64,000 nucleotides of DNA from Phaeobacter porticola (GTDB lineage: Bacteria > Pseudomonadota > Alphaproteobacteria > Rhodobacterales > Rhodobacteraceae), in the NCBI RefSeq assembly GCF_001888185.1, contig NZ_CP016364.1:1798001-1862000 (forward strand), read 5' to 3'. Below the pieces are notes generated by a model, which saw nothing but the letters and a program-made list of their open reading frames with translations, did no database searches and was not told the DNA's origin. Shown piece by piece: positions 8,333-18,395 of this stretch. Every line of letters begins with the position of its first letter. Within the stretch, counting starts at the first letter, position 1. The translations under genes were made by a program, and so were the position numbers.

Positions 8333-8914
8333 TGAATGGTGTAATGTCTAAAATATAATTTAACTCGTACAATTTCGATATACCGGTGAAGTATTCAGAT
8401 ACCTCACTTACAAATGGCGATTAATGGAAAGATAATTCGACCCAGGTAGCGTTAAGAAGTGTAAAATTCTCATTTTAACACCAAGCCGCGCATTAACTTT
8501 TTCCTAGACGGATAAAAAACCATATGCCAACCTACCAATAGATCAACGAAATACCAGATTACCCCCGATCTTGTGGCTAGAAACGGCCCTCCCGGAAGCA
8601 CTCCGGACTGCAGCATCTTTTTGCTTGCCAGTAGGCAAAAGAATAATGCGGCGACGAACATTTACTTAATTACGAAAGGACACCCAAAGACAAAGCGATC
8701 CTTTGCGAATACGTAAGAAACGACACTGAACCCCCACCGGTATCGTCTATTTCGTCGCATTTACACAGGTTCGTTTGTTTTCTGAAAAGAAGACTTCCAC
8801 GCCAAATGGATTAAAAACTATCGGTGTGCGGCATCCGCTGCCTGCGTATCCTCGGTCTGCAGGCTGTCCCCCGCCCCTATCGGGTGTCGCACCGTCCTGA
8901 TCCAGCTCTGTGGA
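8333..8914. other. AT-richer intergenic region
   Basis: Clearly lower in GC than the genes on both sides, especially 8340-8790. A 63-codon minus-strand frame (8470-8661) would encode a short hydrophobic peptide, but it lacks a ribosome site and I do not call it a gene. No RNA gene is recognised. Confidence 0.4.
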
Positions 8915-8945
8915 AAGCGCCGCTGACAGAATGTCGGCGGCGCTT
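8915..8945. terminator. Bidirectional hairpin near the uvrA end
   Basis: AAGCGCCGCTGACA (8915-8928) pairs with TGTCGGCGGCGCTT (8932-8945), a 14-bp stem with one wobble and a 3-nt loop. TTTTT follows shortly after on the plus strand. It shares its AAGCGCCGC core with the hairpin at 8301-8332 and could serve the convergent uvrA transcript as well. Confidence 0.6.
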
Positions 8946-8995
8946 CGTTTTTGATATGAATATATTGGGTGACGCGGGCGCAAGGCCCTGACAAA

Positions 8996-11896
8996 TTATT
9001 CCGCAGCCAGGGATCGCGCTTCCAGAATTTCCTTAAGATAATGACCGGTATGGCTGCCCTTTGCTGCTGCCACATCCTCTGGCGTGCCTGCGGCCACGAT
9101 CTCACCGCCGCCGTCACCACCTTCCGGGCCAATATCAATAATCCAGTCGGCAGTTTTAATTACATCCAGATTATGCTCGATCACCACAACAGAGTTGCCC
9201 TGCTCGACCAATTCATGCAGCACTTCCAAAAGCTTACGCACGTCCTCGAAATGCAGACCGGTCGTCGGTTCATCCAGAATATAGAGCGTCCGCCCGGTGG
9301 AGCGTTTCGCAAGCTCTTTGGACAGCTTGACCCGCTGCGCCTCGCCCCCCGACAGGGTGGTCGCCTGCTGGCCGACCTTGATATAGCCAAGCCCCACCCG
9401 CATCAACGCATCCATCTTGTCGCGGATTGTTGGCACCGCCTGGAAAAACTGCTGCGCGTCTTCAACCGTCATATCCAGCACATCAGCAATCGACTTGCCC
9501 TTGAACTGGATTTCCAGCGTCTCGCGGTTGTAACGTGCGCCCTTACATGTCTCACATTCCACATAGACATCCGGCAGGAAATGCATCTCGATTTTGATAA
9601 CACCGTCGCCCTGACAGGCCTCGCAGCGCCCGCCTTTCACGTTGAAGGAAAACCGCCCCGGTTTGTAACCACGGGTTTTGGATTCCGGCAGCCCGGCAAA
9701 CCACTCGCGGATCGGGGTAAAGGCCCCGGTATAGGTCGCCGGATTTGACCGCGGTGTCCGGCCAATGGGCCGCTGGTCAATGTCGATCACCTTATCCAGA
9801 TGCTCCAACCCCTTGATGGTTTCACAGGGGGCCGGCGTCTGGCGCGCACCGTTGAGGCGCATGGACGCGGTTTTGAACAGGGTTTCAATGGTCAACGTGG
9901 ACTTGCCGCCGCCCGACACGCCTGACACACACAGAAACTTGCCCAGCGGGAACTCCGCCGTGACGTTCTTGAGGTTGTTGCCAGTGGCCTTGACCACCTT
10001 CACCGATTTCCCATTGCCTTTGCGGCGCACAGATGGGACCGCAATCTCGCGTGTGCCGGACAGATACTGCCCGGTGATTGAGCCTTCATCAGCGGCCACC
10101 ATCTCTGGCGTGCCGTGGCTAACCACCTGCCCGCCATGCACACCTGCACCCGGCCCGATGTCAAAGACATAATCCGCCTCGCGGATCGCGTCCTCGTCAT
10201 GTTCGACCACGATCACCGTATTGCCCTGATCCCGCAGGTTTTTCAGCGTCTCCAGCAAGCGATCATTGTCGCGTTGGTGCAGACCGATGGACGGTTCGTC
10301 CAACACATAAAGAACGCCGGTCAGGCCAGAGCCGATCTGCGATGCCAGACGGATCCGCTGGCTCTCCCCACCGGACAGAGTGCCGGCATTGCGGCTGAGG
10401 GTCAGGTATTCCAGACCGACATTGTTCAGAAACCCAAGCCGTTCGCGAATTTCCTTCACGATGGCGCGGGCGATTTCCTGCTTCTGCGGCGACAGCTGAT
10501 TGGGCACATCCTCAATCCAGGCCAGCGCCTCGCGGATCGACATCTGCACCACCTGCCCCACATGCAGCAGTTGATCCGGGCGGCCGCCAGTAGGACCGAT
10601 TTTGACCGCCAGCGCCTCTTCGCGCAGACGATAGCCTTCGCAGACGCCACAGGACCGGTTGTTCTGATACCGTTCGAATTCTTCGCGGATCCAGTTGGAA
10701 TCCGTCTCCCGGTAGCGCCGTTCCATATTGGGGATCACCCCTTCGAACACGCGCTCAACTTCATAGACGCGGCCACCCTCATCATAGCGGAATTTGATTT
10801 CCTCGTCGCCAGACCCGCGCAGGAACACCTGCTGCACCTTGTTCGGCAAGTCTTTCCATTTGGTGTTCTTGTCGAACTGATAATGTTTCGCAATCGCTTC
10901 GATGGTCTGCAGGAAATAGGGCGATTTGCCCTTGCGCCAGGGGGCCAGCGCCCCGTCATAAATCTTCAGGTTCTGGTCGGGCACCACCAGACGCTCGTCA
11001 AAGAACAGCTCAACCCCCAGACCGTCACATTCCGGGCAGGCCCCAAACGGCGCGTTAAAGGAAAACAGTCTCGGTTCGATCTCGGGAATGGTGAAACCGC
11101 TGACCGGGCAGGCAAAATTCTCGGAAAAGGTGATCCGCTCCGGCTCAGGCGCCTCTTCACCCTCGGCAGCACGCGGGGCGGTTTCCAAAATGGCAATCCC
11201 ATCGGCCAGATCCAGCGCGGTCCGCAGGCTGTCGGCCAGCCGGGTCTCTACCCCCTCGCGCACCACCAGACGGTCAACAACGACGTCGATGTCATGGCGG
11301 AACTTCTTGTCCAATATTGGTGGCTCATCCAGCTCGTAGAACTCGCCATCGACCTTCACACGCTGGAACCCCTGCTTGCGCAGCTCCAGGAATTCCTTGC
11401 GGTACTCGCCCTTGCGGTCCCGCACGATGGGGGCCAGCAGAAAGCCACGGGTCCCCTCCTCCAGCGTCATGATGCGGTCGACCATATCCTGCACCTGCTG
11501 CGCCTCAATTGGCATTCCGGTGGCAGGCGAATAGGGCGTGCCCGCACGGGCAAACAACAGACGCAGGTAGTCGTAGATCTCGGTCACCGTGCCGACGGTC
11601 GAGCGCGGGTTCTTCGATGTCGTCTTTTGCTCGATGGAGATCGCAGGCGAGAGGCCGCTGATATGATCCACATCCGGCTTTTCCATCATATCGAGAAACT
11701 GGCGCGCATAGGCCGACAGGCTCTCGACATAGCGGCGCTGACCCTCGGCATAGATGGTATCAAACGCGAGGCTGGACTTGCCAGAGCCGGACAATCCGGT
11801 GATCACCACCAGCTGATCGCGCGGGATATCCACGTCGATGTTTTTCAGGTTGTGCTCGCGCGCACCGCGCACTTCGATTGATTTCAACTCAGCCAT
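8996..11896 (-). CDS. uvrA: UvrABC excinuclease subunit A
   Basis: 966 residues, near the usual 940-970. UvrA is the damage-recognition ATPase of nucleotide excision repair and hands lesions to UvrB in the cytosol. The two ABC modules are visible: Walker [10 protein letters not shown] near the N-terminus and [10 protein letters not shown] in the second half; signatures [13 protein letters not shown] and [13 protein letters not shown]; and Walker B regions ending [10 protein letters not shown] and [10 protein letters not shown]. The second zinc module (CEACQGDG ... CETCKGARY) keeps its four cysteines. The first reads CPVSGFT ... CPECDG, so one of the four ligands is Ser. The gene is monocistronic, with start [19 protein letters not shown]. 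Confidence 0.97.
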   Translation of the reverse strand: MAELKSIEVRGAREHNLKNIDVDIPRDQLVVITGLSGSGKSSLAFDTIYAEGQRRYVESLSAYARQFLDMMEKPDVDHISGLSPAISIEQKTTSKNPRSTVGTVTEIYDYLRLLFARAGTPYSPATGMPIEAQQVQDMVDRIMTLEEGTRGFLLAPIVRDRKGEYRKEFLELRKQGFQRVKVDGEFYELDEPPILDKKFRHDIDVVVDRLVVREGVETRLADSLRTALDLADGIAILETAPRAAEGEEAPEPERITFSENFACPVSGFTIPEIEPRLFSFNAPFGACPECDGLGVELFFDERLVVPDQNLKIYDGALAPWRKGKSPYFLQTIEAIAKHYQFDKNTKWKDLPNKVQQVFLRGSGDEEIKFRYDEGGRVYEVERVFEGVIPNMERRYRETDSNWIREEFERYQNNRSCGVCEGYRLREEALAVKIGPTGGRPDQLLHVGQVVQMSIREALAWIEDVPNQLSPQKQEIARAIVKEIRERLGFLNNVGLEYLTLSRNAGTLSGGESQRIRLASQIGSGLTGVLYVLDEPSIGLHQRDNDRLLETLKNLRDQGNTVIVVEHDEDAIREADYVFDIGPGAGVHGGQVVSHGTPEMVAADEGSITGQYLSGTREIAVPSVRRKGNGKSVKVVKATGNNLKNVTAEFPLGKFLCVSGVSGGGKSTLTIETLFKTASMRLNGARQTPAPCETIKGLEHLDKVIDIDQRPIGRTPRSNPATYTGAFTPIREWFAGLPESKTRGYKPGRFSFNVKGGRCEACQGDGVIKIEMHFLPDVYVECETCKGARYNRETLEIQFKGKSIADVLDMTVEDAQQFFQAVPTIRDKMDALMRVGLGYIKVGQQATTLSGGEAQRVKLSKELAKRSTGRTLYILDEPTTGLHFEDVRKLLEVLHELVEQGNSVVVIEHNLDVIKTADWIIDIGPEGGDGGGEIVAAGTPEDVAAAKGSHTGHYLKEILEARSLAAE

Positions 11897-12006
11897 ACTG
11901 CCCCCAGATTCAACACCAGCCGCCCTTGCAGCCGGTGTCCGACCCTACAGATAGGGACTGCGCGCCGAGTCTCCAATAGAAAAATGAGAACGGAGCGCGA
12001 ACACGC

Positions 12007-13194
12007 TCAGATTGCTGCGGTTTGCCCGCGCCGCCGTGCCAGCATCGCATGCACGGCAAAGCCGCCGAGGAACAACACCAGCGCCAACATCATCATTCCA
12101 TGGTATCCGCCAACAGCAACGGCGGCCACCATCAACGGCGTGCCGATGGCATTGCCCATATTACCGGCCTGGCTCATAGCGCCATTGGATTGCGCCTGTT
12201 CTGCCGCCTCGGCGTTCAGCTGCGGCACCGAGGCAAAGCTGGCCCCCTGCACCAGACCAAAGGCCACCGCCAGCGCCATGCAGGCCAGCGGCAGACCGGG
12301 CATCAGCAACAGCCAGAGCGCGCCACCAGCAGCCAGCAGAAACCCTGCCTGTACCACACGCACCGCCGCCATCCGGCGCAGCAGCCAGACGCCCAGCGTC
12401 ATCGAGGTGGCAATGCTGACCAGTGGCATGGCACTGATCACGCCCACCCGCACCGCTCGGTCCAGATGCGGCGGCAGCACCGTCAGCAAGGCGACAAAAC
12501 AGGTGGTATAGAACAGCCAGCCCGCTGCCGGGGCCACTTTCGCCGCAGAGCGGTAGATCTCCAGATGCAGGCCCGGCAGATCCGCCATCTTGGCCAGCGG
12601 CAAACGAGGCGGCACCTGCACGGTTTTCAACACCCACCCCAGCACCAATGCCAACACTGCCATCACCAGCGCATGGGCGCCAAACAGCGACAACAGGCCA
12701 AACCCCGCGACCAGCGGCAGGCCAAACCACACCAGCAGCGCAAAGGAGACACCAAAGAACGTGCTCCAGATCGACAGCGCCGTGCCACGGTGGCGCGGGC
12801 TACAGATCTGCGGGATCAGGGTCGGCGCCGCCACAACGATCCCCAAATGCGACAGGCCTTCGATCAGCCGTGTTGCCAGAAACAGACCATAGGGCAGATG
12901 CAGCGCCTGAAGCGCCGACATCGCCGCCCCGATCCACAGCGCCCACACAAGGCTGCGACGATAGCCGAACGAGGCGACAAACCCGCCCGCAACCACGCCC
13001 AACAGAATGCCCAGCACCCCGACCATGGTCACCGTCAGGCTGAGCGTCGATCCGGCACCGGGGTACAATGCCTCCAGCTGGTCGAAGATAACGCTGATCT
13101 TGCCATATTGGGCCGCGGCCCCCAGACCGGCGGCCCAGATGATCATCACCACACCCCAACGGGTCTGCGGCTGGCTGATATCGGATGTGTTCAT
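12007..13194 (-). CDS. MFS transporter
   Basis: 395 residues from the ATG at 13194 (MNTSDISQPQTRW); the frame is open further upstream but that extension has no family character. Around twelve hydrophobic segments follow the major facilitator pattern. The loop after the second helix (ASFGYRRSLVWALWIG) and SPRHRGTALSIWSTFFGVSF are family-like. Mid-protein there is a cytoplasmic loop around PPRLPLAKMADLPGLHLEIY. Substrate is unknown; the general look is of a drug or small-molecule antiporter or cyanate-type carrier. A terminator of lpd lies in its upstream region, so it must have its own promoter between 13195 and 13334. Confidence 0.82.
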   Translation of the reverse strand: MNTSDISQPQTRWGVVMIIWAAGLGAAAQYGKISVIFDQLEALYPGAGSTLSLTVTMVGVLGILLGVVAGGFVASFGYRRSLVWALWIGAAMSALQALHLPYGLFLATRLIEGLSHLGIVVAAPTLIPQICSPRHRGTALSIWSTFFGVSFALLVWFGLPLVAGFGLLSLFGAHALVMAVLALVLGWVLKTVQVPPRLPLAKMADLPGLHLEIYRSAAKVAPAAGWLFYTTCFVALLTVLPPHLDRAVRVGVISAMPLVSIATSMTLGVWLLRRMAAVRVVQAGFLLAAGGALWLLLMPGLPLACMALAVAFGLVQGASFASVPQLNAEAAEQAQSNGAMSQAGNMGNAIGTPLMVAAVAVGGYHGMMMLALVLFLGGFAVHAMLARRRGQTAAI

Positions 13195-13334
13195 GGGGCT
13201 GCCCTCATTGCAATCGCGCGTTGCGCATGGAATCCGCCAGGACCGGCCGAAGCGCATGGCATACCTCGCCCCATCATGAAGCACCAGACGAACCGAGTGC
13301 CCCAAGCAAAAACCATATGCGAAAAGCCACATGC

Positions 13335-13363
13335 AAAAACGCCCGAAGCATGGCCTCGGGCGT
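13335..13363 (-). terminator. Intrinsic terminator of lpd
   Basis: On the minus strand ACGCCCGA and TCGGGCGT (plus-strand 13339-13346 and 13356-13363) form an 8-bp stem followed by TTTTTGC. It is 37 bp after the lpd stop. Confidence 0.8.
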
Positions 13364-13399
13364 CTCTGCCATCTCAGTTAAGCAGGCCCAAAGACCAGC

Positions 13400-14794
13400 T
13401 TACATATGGATCACCCGGTCAAAGGCATCCAGTACGCTCTCATGCATCATCTCGCTGAGCGTCGGATGCGGGAAAACCGTATTCATCAGATCCTCCTCGG
13501 TGGTCTCCAGCTGGCGACCCACCACATAGCCCTGAATCATCTCGGTCACTTCCGCACCCACCATATGCGCACCCAGCAATTCGCCGGTCTTGGCGTCAAA
13601 GATGGTCTTCACCATGCCCTCGGCCTCTCCCAGCGCAATCGCCTTGCCGTTGCCGATGAAGGGGAAGCGGCCGACCTTGATGTCATAGCCCAGTTCCTTG
13701 GCCTTCGCCTCGGTGTAGCCGACGGAGGCGACCTGCGGCTGGCAATAGGTGCAGCCCGCAATGCTCTCGGGCTTTACGGCATGCGCGTGTTTGCCTGCAA
13801 TCAGCTCTGCCACCATGACGCCCTCGTGCGACGCCTTATGCGCCAGCCAGGGCGCACCAGCGATATCGCCAATCGCATAAAGCCCATCGACGCCGGTACG
13901 GCAATATTCATCCGTCACAACATGAGTGCGGTCGACCTTGACGCCCAGACCGTCCAGGCCCAAGCCTTCGACATTGCCGACGATGCCGACAGCAGAAATC
14001 ACGGTGTCGAATTCCTGTTTCTCGACCTTGCCGCCGACCTCAATATGGGCGGTGACCTTGCCCTTGCCACGATCCAGCTGCTTGACCATGGCTTTCTCCA
14101 TGATCTTCATGCCCTGTTTGACAAAGGCCTTCTTGGCAAAGGCCGAAATCTCAGCGTCTTCCACCGGCAGCACCCGGTCCATCACTTCGACAACAGTCGT
14201 ATCGGCGCCCAACGTGTTGTAGAAGCTGGCAAATTCGATGCCGATGGCGCCGGACCCGATGACCAGCAGCTTTTTCGGCATCCGTACCGGATCCAGCGCG
14301 TGTTTGTAGGTCCAGACCAGATCACCGTCCGCCTCAAGTCCGGGCAGTTCCCGCGCCCGTGCGCCGGTGGCCAGCACGATGTTCTTCGCCGCCAGCTCCT
14401 GCGTGCCCTTTTCAGTTTTCACAGACACCTTGCCCTTGGTCGGGAGCGTCGCCTCGCCCATGACCACGGCAATCTTGTTCTTCTTCATCAGATGGCCGAT
14501 GCCGGAGCTGAGCTGTTTGGCGACCCCGCGTGAGCGTTTGACCACCGCGTCCAGATCATAGCCGATGTTGTCGGCTTTCAGCCCGAAATCCTTCGCCCGC
14601 TCCATCAGGTGAAACACTTCCGACGACCGCAGCAGCGCCTTGGTTGGGATGCAGCCCCAGTTCAGACAGATGCCACCCATATGCTCGCGCTCGACAATGC
14701 AGGTCTTCAGCCCAAGCTGAGCAGCACGAATGGCGGCCACATAGCCCCCCGGCCCTGCGCCGATTACGATCACGTCATAGGTTTCTGCGGCCAT
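13400..14794 (-). CDS. lpd: Dihydrolipoyl dehydrogenase (E3)
   Basis: 464 residues. This FAD enzyme reoxidises the lipoyl groups of 2-oxoacid dehydrogenase complexes and passes electrons to NAD. The sequence shows the FAD motif VIGAGPGGYVAAIRAAQLG, the redox-active disulfide GICLNWGCIPTK, the NAD-binding GSGAIGIEFASFY, the second FAD motif YAIGDIAGAPWLAHKA, and the C-terminal His-Glu pair in FPHPTLSEMMHE. The ribosome site is GAGGAA. It stands alone, away from pdhABC, which has no E3 gene of its own. A palindrome 30 bp upstream is almost the same as one ahead of pdhA, so this is probably the E3 serving pyruvate dehydrogenase. Confidence 0.96.
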   Translation of the reverse strand: MAAETYDVIVIGAGPGGYVAAIRAAQLGLKTCIVEREHMGGICLNWGCIPTKALLRSSEVFHLMERAKDFGLKADNIGYDLDAVVKRSRGVAKQLSSGIGHLMKKNKIAVVMGEATLPTKGKVSVKTEKGTQELAAKNIVLATGARARELPGLEADGDLVWTYKHALDPVRMPKKLLVIGSGAIGIEFASFYNTLGADTTVVEVMDRVLPVEDAEISAFAKKAFVKQGMKIMEKAMVKQLDRGKGKVTAHIEVGGKVEKQEFDTVISAVGIVGNVEGLGLDGLGVKVDRTHVVTDEYCRTGVDGLYAIGDIAGAPWLAHKASHEGVMVAELIAGKHAHAVKPESIAGCTYCQPQVASVGYTEAKAKELGYDIKVGRFPFIGNGKAIALGEAEGMVKTIFDAKTGELLGAHMVGAEVTEMIQGYVVGRQLETTEEDLMNTVFPHPTLSEMMHESVLDAFDRVIHM

Positions 14795-14823
14795 GGTGGT
14801 TCCTCGCCAAGCTGGATCAAAAC

Positions 14824-14841
14824 TAGTTCACCGTTAAACTA
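14824..14841. promoter_or_regulatory. Putative operator upstream of lpd, shared with pdhA
   Basis: TAGTTCACCGTTAAACTA is an interrupted palindrome (TAGTTCA, 4 bp, TAAACTA; one mismatch) 29 bp ahead of the lpd start. The surrounding 25 bp match the site before pdhA at 21 positions, with nearly the same distance to the start codon. The regulator is unknown. Confidence 0.6.
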
Positions 14842-14984
14842 TTTATCGCTGCACTGCAATCATCCAGTGTGGGCTCATAGCAGCCATGCAAGAAACGGCA
14901 GCGCCGCGCCCCGATCCTTGGAGCACGGCGCAAAACCAGTGTCAGGGCAGGATGCGTTTCAGGCAAGCCCGAAAGGTAACTGCC

Positions 14985-15563
14985 TCAGCCTGCGGCCTGC
15001 AAACTGCGCATGGTGCTGCCATAGCCGCCTGCCATGACGTAATCCATTTCCGGCGCCGTACTGCTGCGCGACAGCGCCTCATTGCGATAGGGGAAACGAC
15101 CAAACTGGCGGATCACCTCGCGGTGGGCCCGCGCGTGCAACAGGTTGGAGGCGCCGTTCTTGGGCATCCGCTCTAGCATCAGCCGCACACAGCGTTCCTG
15201 ATCACAGAGGTTTTCTGAATGCATCAGCGGCAGATAGAAAAACTGCCGTTGCGGCTCATCAATTTTCATGTCCCAAGACTTGCTGATCGCACATTTTGCC
15301 GCCGCCAGTGCCAATGTATCCGACGAAAAGGCCTGCGCCTGTCCGCGATACATATTGCGCGGAAACTGGTCTGTCAGAATGATAAAGGCCAGAACCCCCC
15401 GCGGCCCGCTGCGCCAGTGATCACATTTGCCTTCGCAAGCCGCCTCCCACGTCGCTTCGAACCGGCGCCGGATGTCCTCATCCAGCGCCTCGTCCTGCAT
15501 ATACCACCCCTTTTCACCCGTGCTCTCGAGCCAAAAGTCTAGGATCTCCTCAGGACCTGTCAT
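14985..15563 (-). CDS. DUF924 family protein
   Basis: 192 residues. EEILDFWLE at the start, LAFIILTDQFPRNMYRG, and FFYLPLMHSENLCDQE are the recognisable DUF924 blocks; the fold is an all-helical TPR-like bundle in the known structure. The biochemical role of this family is not established. GGAGG precedes the ATG by 7 bp. It is transcribed with neither neighbour in an obvious operon. Confidence 0.88.
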   Translation of the reverse strand: MTGPEEILDFWLESTGEKGWYMQDEALDEDIRRRFEATWEAACEGKCDHWRSGPRGVLAFIILTDQFPRNMYRGQAQAFSSDTLALAAAKCAISKSWDMKIDEPQRQFFYLPLMHSENLCDQERCVRLMLERMPKNGASNLLHARAHREVIRQFGRFPYRNEALSRSSTAPEMDYVMAGGYGSTMRSLQAAG

Positions 15564-15700
15564 AGGTCTGCCTCCACATAGATACCGTTCTGAAATTCAG
15601 ACGCTTTTGCAGAAGTTTTACAAGGGGAAGCCCGTCACGTTTTGCGTCATACACGACAGTTTCGTGAAAATTCTGACACAGTTTCTTACAGTTAGCGCAA

Positions 15701-16975
15701 TCAACTCGCTTCGGCGGCGGCTTCCTGCTCCTCAATGTCCGTTTCGATTGCATACTCCTGCGCAAATTCAACCACGACAGGTGACCCGGTTGGGGCCATT
15801 GGTGACATGATCCCGGTTTCATCATTGGGAATAGCTGGACGCTGAGTCGTCCGGTAACCGGCATAGACCGCCAGCATCAACAACAGCACCGCCATAAACA
15901 GAAAGAAGCCCGGCGCGCCAAAGACACTGTCGCCCATCAGCCAACCGGTGATCAGCGGGCCTGCCACTGCGCCCAGACCATTGATGAACACCAACCCACC
16001 CGAGGCCGCCGGCATGTCGTCATAGTCGAGGTAGTCATTGGTATGTGCGATCAACAGCGAATAAAGCGGGTTCGTCATGCCTCCAATCAGGAAGGCGGCG
16101 ATCAGAAGAAAGTTGAAATCCGTCCCCAGGATCATCGCGCCAATTGCCGCCGCGCCAGCCACAGCCGCACCAAACAGGATCAGGATCCGGCGGTCCATCC
16201 GGTCCGACATCCAGCCCAGCGGATATTGCATCACTACGGCCCCCACGTAGAACGTCGCGACAAAGATCGAGATCTGCGTCAGGCTGAGACCCGCCGAAGC
16301 CGCGTAAACCGCACTCATCCCGAATTGGGCCGAGAACACTCCGCCCAGCAGAAACATACCGACACAGCCCAAGGGCGAGGCATCCATCAGCTGGCGCAGT
16401 GACATCGGTTTGGTCCGGTCAAAGGCGGGCGTCGGTGAAATCGACAGCAAAATGGGCGCGAAGGACACCGAGACCACAACTGAAGCAATCACGAAGGTCT
16501 CATAGCCTGACGGATCCCCCACCAGCAGCAATGCCTGGGCGCTGACGATACCGATCATCTGCACAATCATATACAGCGACAGCGCCTTGCCCCGGTTGGC
16601 ATTGTCAGAGGCATTGTTGAGCCAGCTTTCAGCTGTGACATACACGCCGGAGAAACAGAAACCGATCAGCACACGCAGAAGCATCCAGGCCAGTGGGTTG
16701 GTGACCGCCGGGTACAGGATCATCACCGCCGAGATAAACGACGCCAGCGCCGCAAAGACCCGCACATGACCGACCCGTCGGATCATCTCCGGCGCCAGTC
16801 GGGACCCGCCCAAAAAGCCCACGAAATAGGCCGACATAACAAAGGACATCTGTAACGTAGAGAACCCTTCGATATCCCCTCGCACACCCAAGAGAGTGCC
16901 CTGCAGACCGTTGCCGATCATCAGCATTCCCATGCCCAACAGCAGCGCCCATGCGCTCGACAGCACCTGCCACAT
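15701..16975 (-). CDS. MFS transporter (YcaD-like)
   Basis: 424 residues with about twelve membrane segments. FVMSAYFVGFLGGSRLAPEMIRRVGHVRVF is a typical helix 2 to loop 2-3 region. VYVTAESWLNNASDNANRGKA resembles the YcaD-type subgroup with its NRG motif, and PLGWMSDRMDRRILIL is the repeated loop in the second half. The C-terminus is a 50-residue acidic tail ending EEQEAAAEAS, presumably cytosolic. Substrate is unknown. AGGAG precedes the start by 8 bp. Confidence 0.84.
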   Translation of the reverse strand: MWQVLSSAWALLLGMGMLMIGNGLQGTLLGVRGDIEGFSTLQMSFVMSAYFVGFLGGSRLAPEMIRRVGHVRVFAALASFISAVMILYPAVTNPLAWMLLRVLIGFCFSGVYVTAESWLNNASDNANRGKALSLYMIVQMIGIVSAQALLLVGDPSGYETFVIASVVVSVSFAPILLSISPTPAFDRTKPMSLRQLMDASPLGCVGMFLLGGVFSAQFGMSAVYAASAGLSLTQISIFVATFYVGAVVMQYPLGWMSDRMDRRILILFGAAVAGAAAIGAMILGTDFNFLLIAAFLIGGMTNPLYSLLIAHTNDYLDYDDMPAASGGLVFINGLGAVAGPLITGWLMGDSVFGAPGFFLFMAVLLLMLAVYAGYRTTQRPAIPNDETGIMSPMAPTGSPVVVEFAQEYAIETDIEEQEAAAEAS

Positions 16976-17125
16976 CGCCCGTATCTCCTACTTCGCTTAT
17001 CTGTGCCAGAGCACGCCTAACAGGCTCTGGCCCCTCGCTGGGGGTGTTGAATTGGTCACGGACATCGCCATCACCGCGCGCCGTTATGAACGAAATCCCA
17101 TGGCGTTTTCATGACCAAGAGAGCC

Positions 17126-17157
17126 AAAAAACCGGGTGTGCCCATGGCAGACCCGGT
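17126..17157 (-). terminator. Intrinsic terminator of queA
   Basis: On the minus strand ACCGGGT and ACCCGGT (plus-strand 17151-17157 and 17131-17137) pair, and TTTTTTGG follows immediately. This is a textbook intrinsic terminator about 65 bp after the queA stop. Confidence 0.85.
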
Positions 17158-17222
17158 GACGACAGAATCCGGCAAGACCATAGGACCAACCGGTTAAATC
17201 TGCTTTTCGCTGAAATTGCGCC

Positions 17223-18293
17223 TCAGGTCTGCGACATCTCCGCCGTAGGCGGGATCAAAAGCGACGCATCGCCGTAGGAAAAGAACCGGTATTCCTCGGC
17301 CAGCGCATGATCATAGATCGCCCGAATCCGGTCCTGACCCATCAGCGCCGAGACCAGCATCAGCAGCGTCGATTTCGGCAGGTGGAAATTGGTCATCAGC
17401 GCATCCGCCACATGGAAGGTGAAACCGGGATAGATAAAAATATCCGTATCCCCCTCCCAGGGCTGGATCGCACCTGATTGTGCCGCACTTTCGATCAGAC
17501 GCAATGCCGTGGTGCCAACCGGGATCACCCGCCAGCCTGCCGCCTTGGTCGCGGCAATCTCCGCTGCCGTCTCAGTGCTGACGCGGCCCCATTCGGCATG
17601 CATCCGGTGGGTGGTCACATCCTCAACCTTTACCGGCAGGAAGGTGCCTGCGCCCACATGCAGGGTGACGTAGCTGATCTCGACACCCTTGGCCTGCAAC
17701 TCCGCCAACAGTGCATCGTCAAAATGCAAGGACGCCGTGGGGGCCGCCACCGCGCCGGAATTGCGCGCCCAGACGGTCTGATAATCGGTTTTGTCCTGCT
17801 CATCCGCAGGTCGTTTGGCCGCAATATAGGGCGGCAGCGGCATCGCGCCGGCCTCCGCCAAAGCGGCATCAAAATCGGTACCACTCAGATTGAATTTCAG
17901 ATGGCCCTGCCCGTCTTCAATCCGCTCCAGTGTCGCGCTGAGCGCATCAGAGAAAATGATCTCTTCGCCCAGCTTGACCTTCTTCAGCGGTTTCAAGAGC
18001 GCCGCCCAGCTGCCATCGGCACCCGGATCCAGCAGCGTCACCTCCACCTTGGCGGCCATCGGCCCCTGCACGGTATCACGGTGACGCAACCCGCTGAGAC
18101 GCGCGGGGATCACCTTGGTGTCATTCAGCACCAGCCGGTCGCCGGGCCGCAGCCACTGGCCCAGATTGGCAACACGCGCATCGCTGATATGGTCGCCCTC
18201 CGCCACCAGCAGCCGCGCGGAACTGCGCGGTACTGCCGGACGGGTGGCAATGCGGTCATCGGGAAGATCGAAGTCAAAATCACTGAGTTTCAT
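17223..18293 (-). CDS. queA: S-adenosylmethionine:tRNA ribosyltransferase-isomerase
   Basis: 356 residues from the ATG at 18293 ([19 protein letters not shown]), the universal start of QueA; an upstream in-frame ATG would add an unrelated extension. QueA converts 7-aminomethyl-7-deazaguanine in tRNA to epoxyqueuosine using the ribosyl group of S-adenosylmethionine. [47 protein letters not shown], and the C-terminal [19 protein letters not shown] with [13 protein letters not shown] are clear family blocks. It ends with a strong terminator. Confidence 0.95.
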   Translation of the reverse strand: MKLSDFDFDLPDDRIATRPAVPRSSARLLVAEGDHISDARVANLGQWLRPGDRLVLNDTKVIPARLSGLRHRDTVQGPMAAKVEVTLLDPGADGSWAALLKPLKKVKLGEEIIFSDALSATLERIEDGQGHLKFNLSGTDFDAALAEAGAMPLPPYIAAKRPADEQDKTDYQTVWARNSGAVAAPTASLHFDDALLAELQAKGVEISYVTLHVGAGTFLPVKVEDVTTHRMHAEWGRVSTETAAEIAATKAAGWRVIPVGTTALRLIESAAQSGAIQPWEGDTDIFIYPGFTFHVADALMTNFHLPKSTLLMLVSALMGQDRIRAIYDHALAEEYRFFSYGDASLLIPPTAEMSQT

Positions 18294-18395
18294 AGGCTGC
18301 GATATAGGCTGTTGCGCAGCACTTGGCCAACAGGTTTTGTGCATAAAGCCGCCAAACACCGCGCCAAAATCGGCCTCCGCACCCAGCTCCGCCCC

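Noticed and set aside
8470-8661. Small hydrophobic minus-strand peptide
   Set aside because: No ribosome site and no recognisable similarity; it may be chance in AT-rich DNA.
10115-11881. 588-codon plus-strand frame across uvrA
   Set aside because: Antisense to uvrA, whose protein motifs are unmistakable; long antisense frames are common in high-GC DNA.
16976-17125. Possible tRNA-like folding in the gap before queA terminator
   Set aside because: No cloverleaf with a T-loop motif could be drawn; only the queA terminator is convincing nearby.
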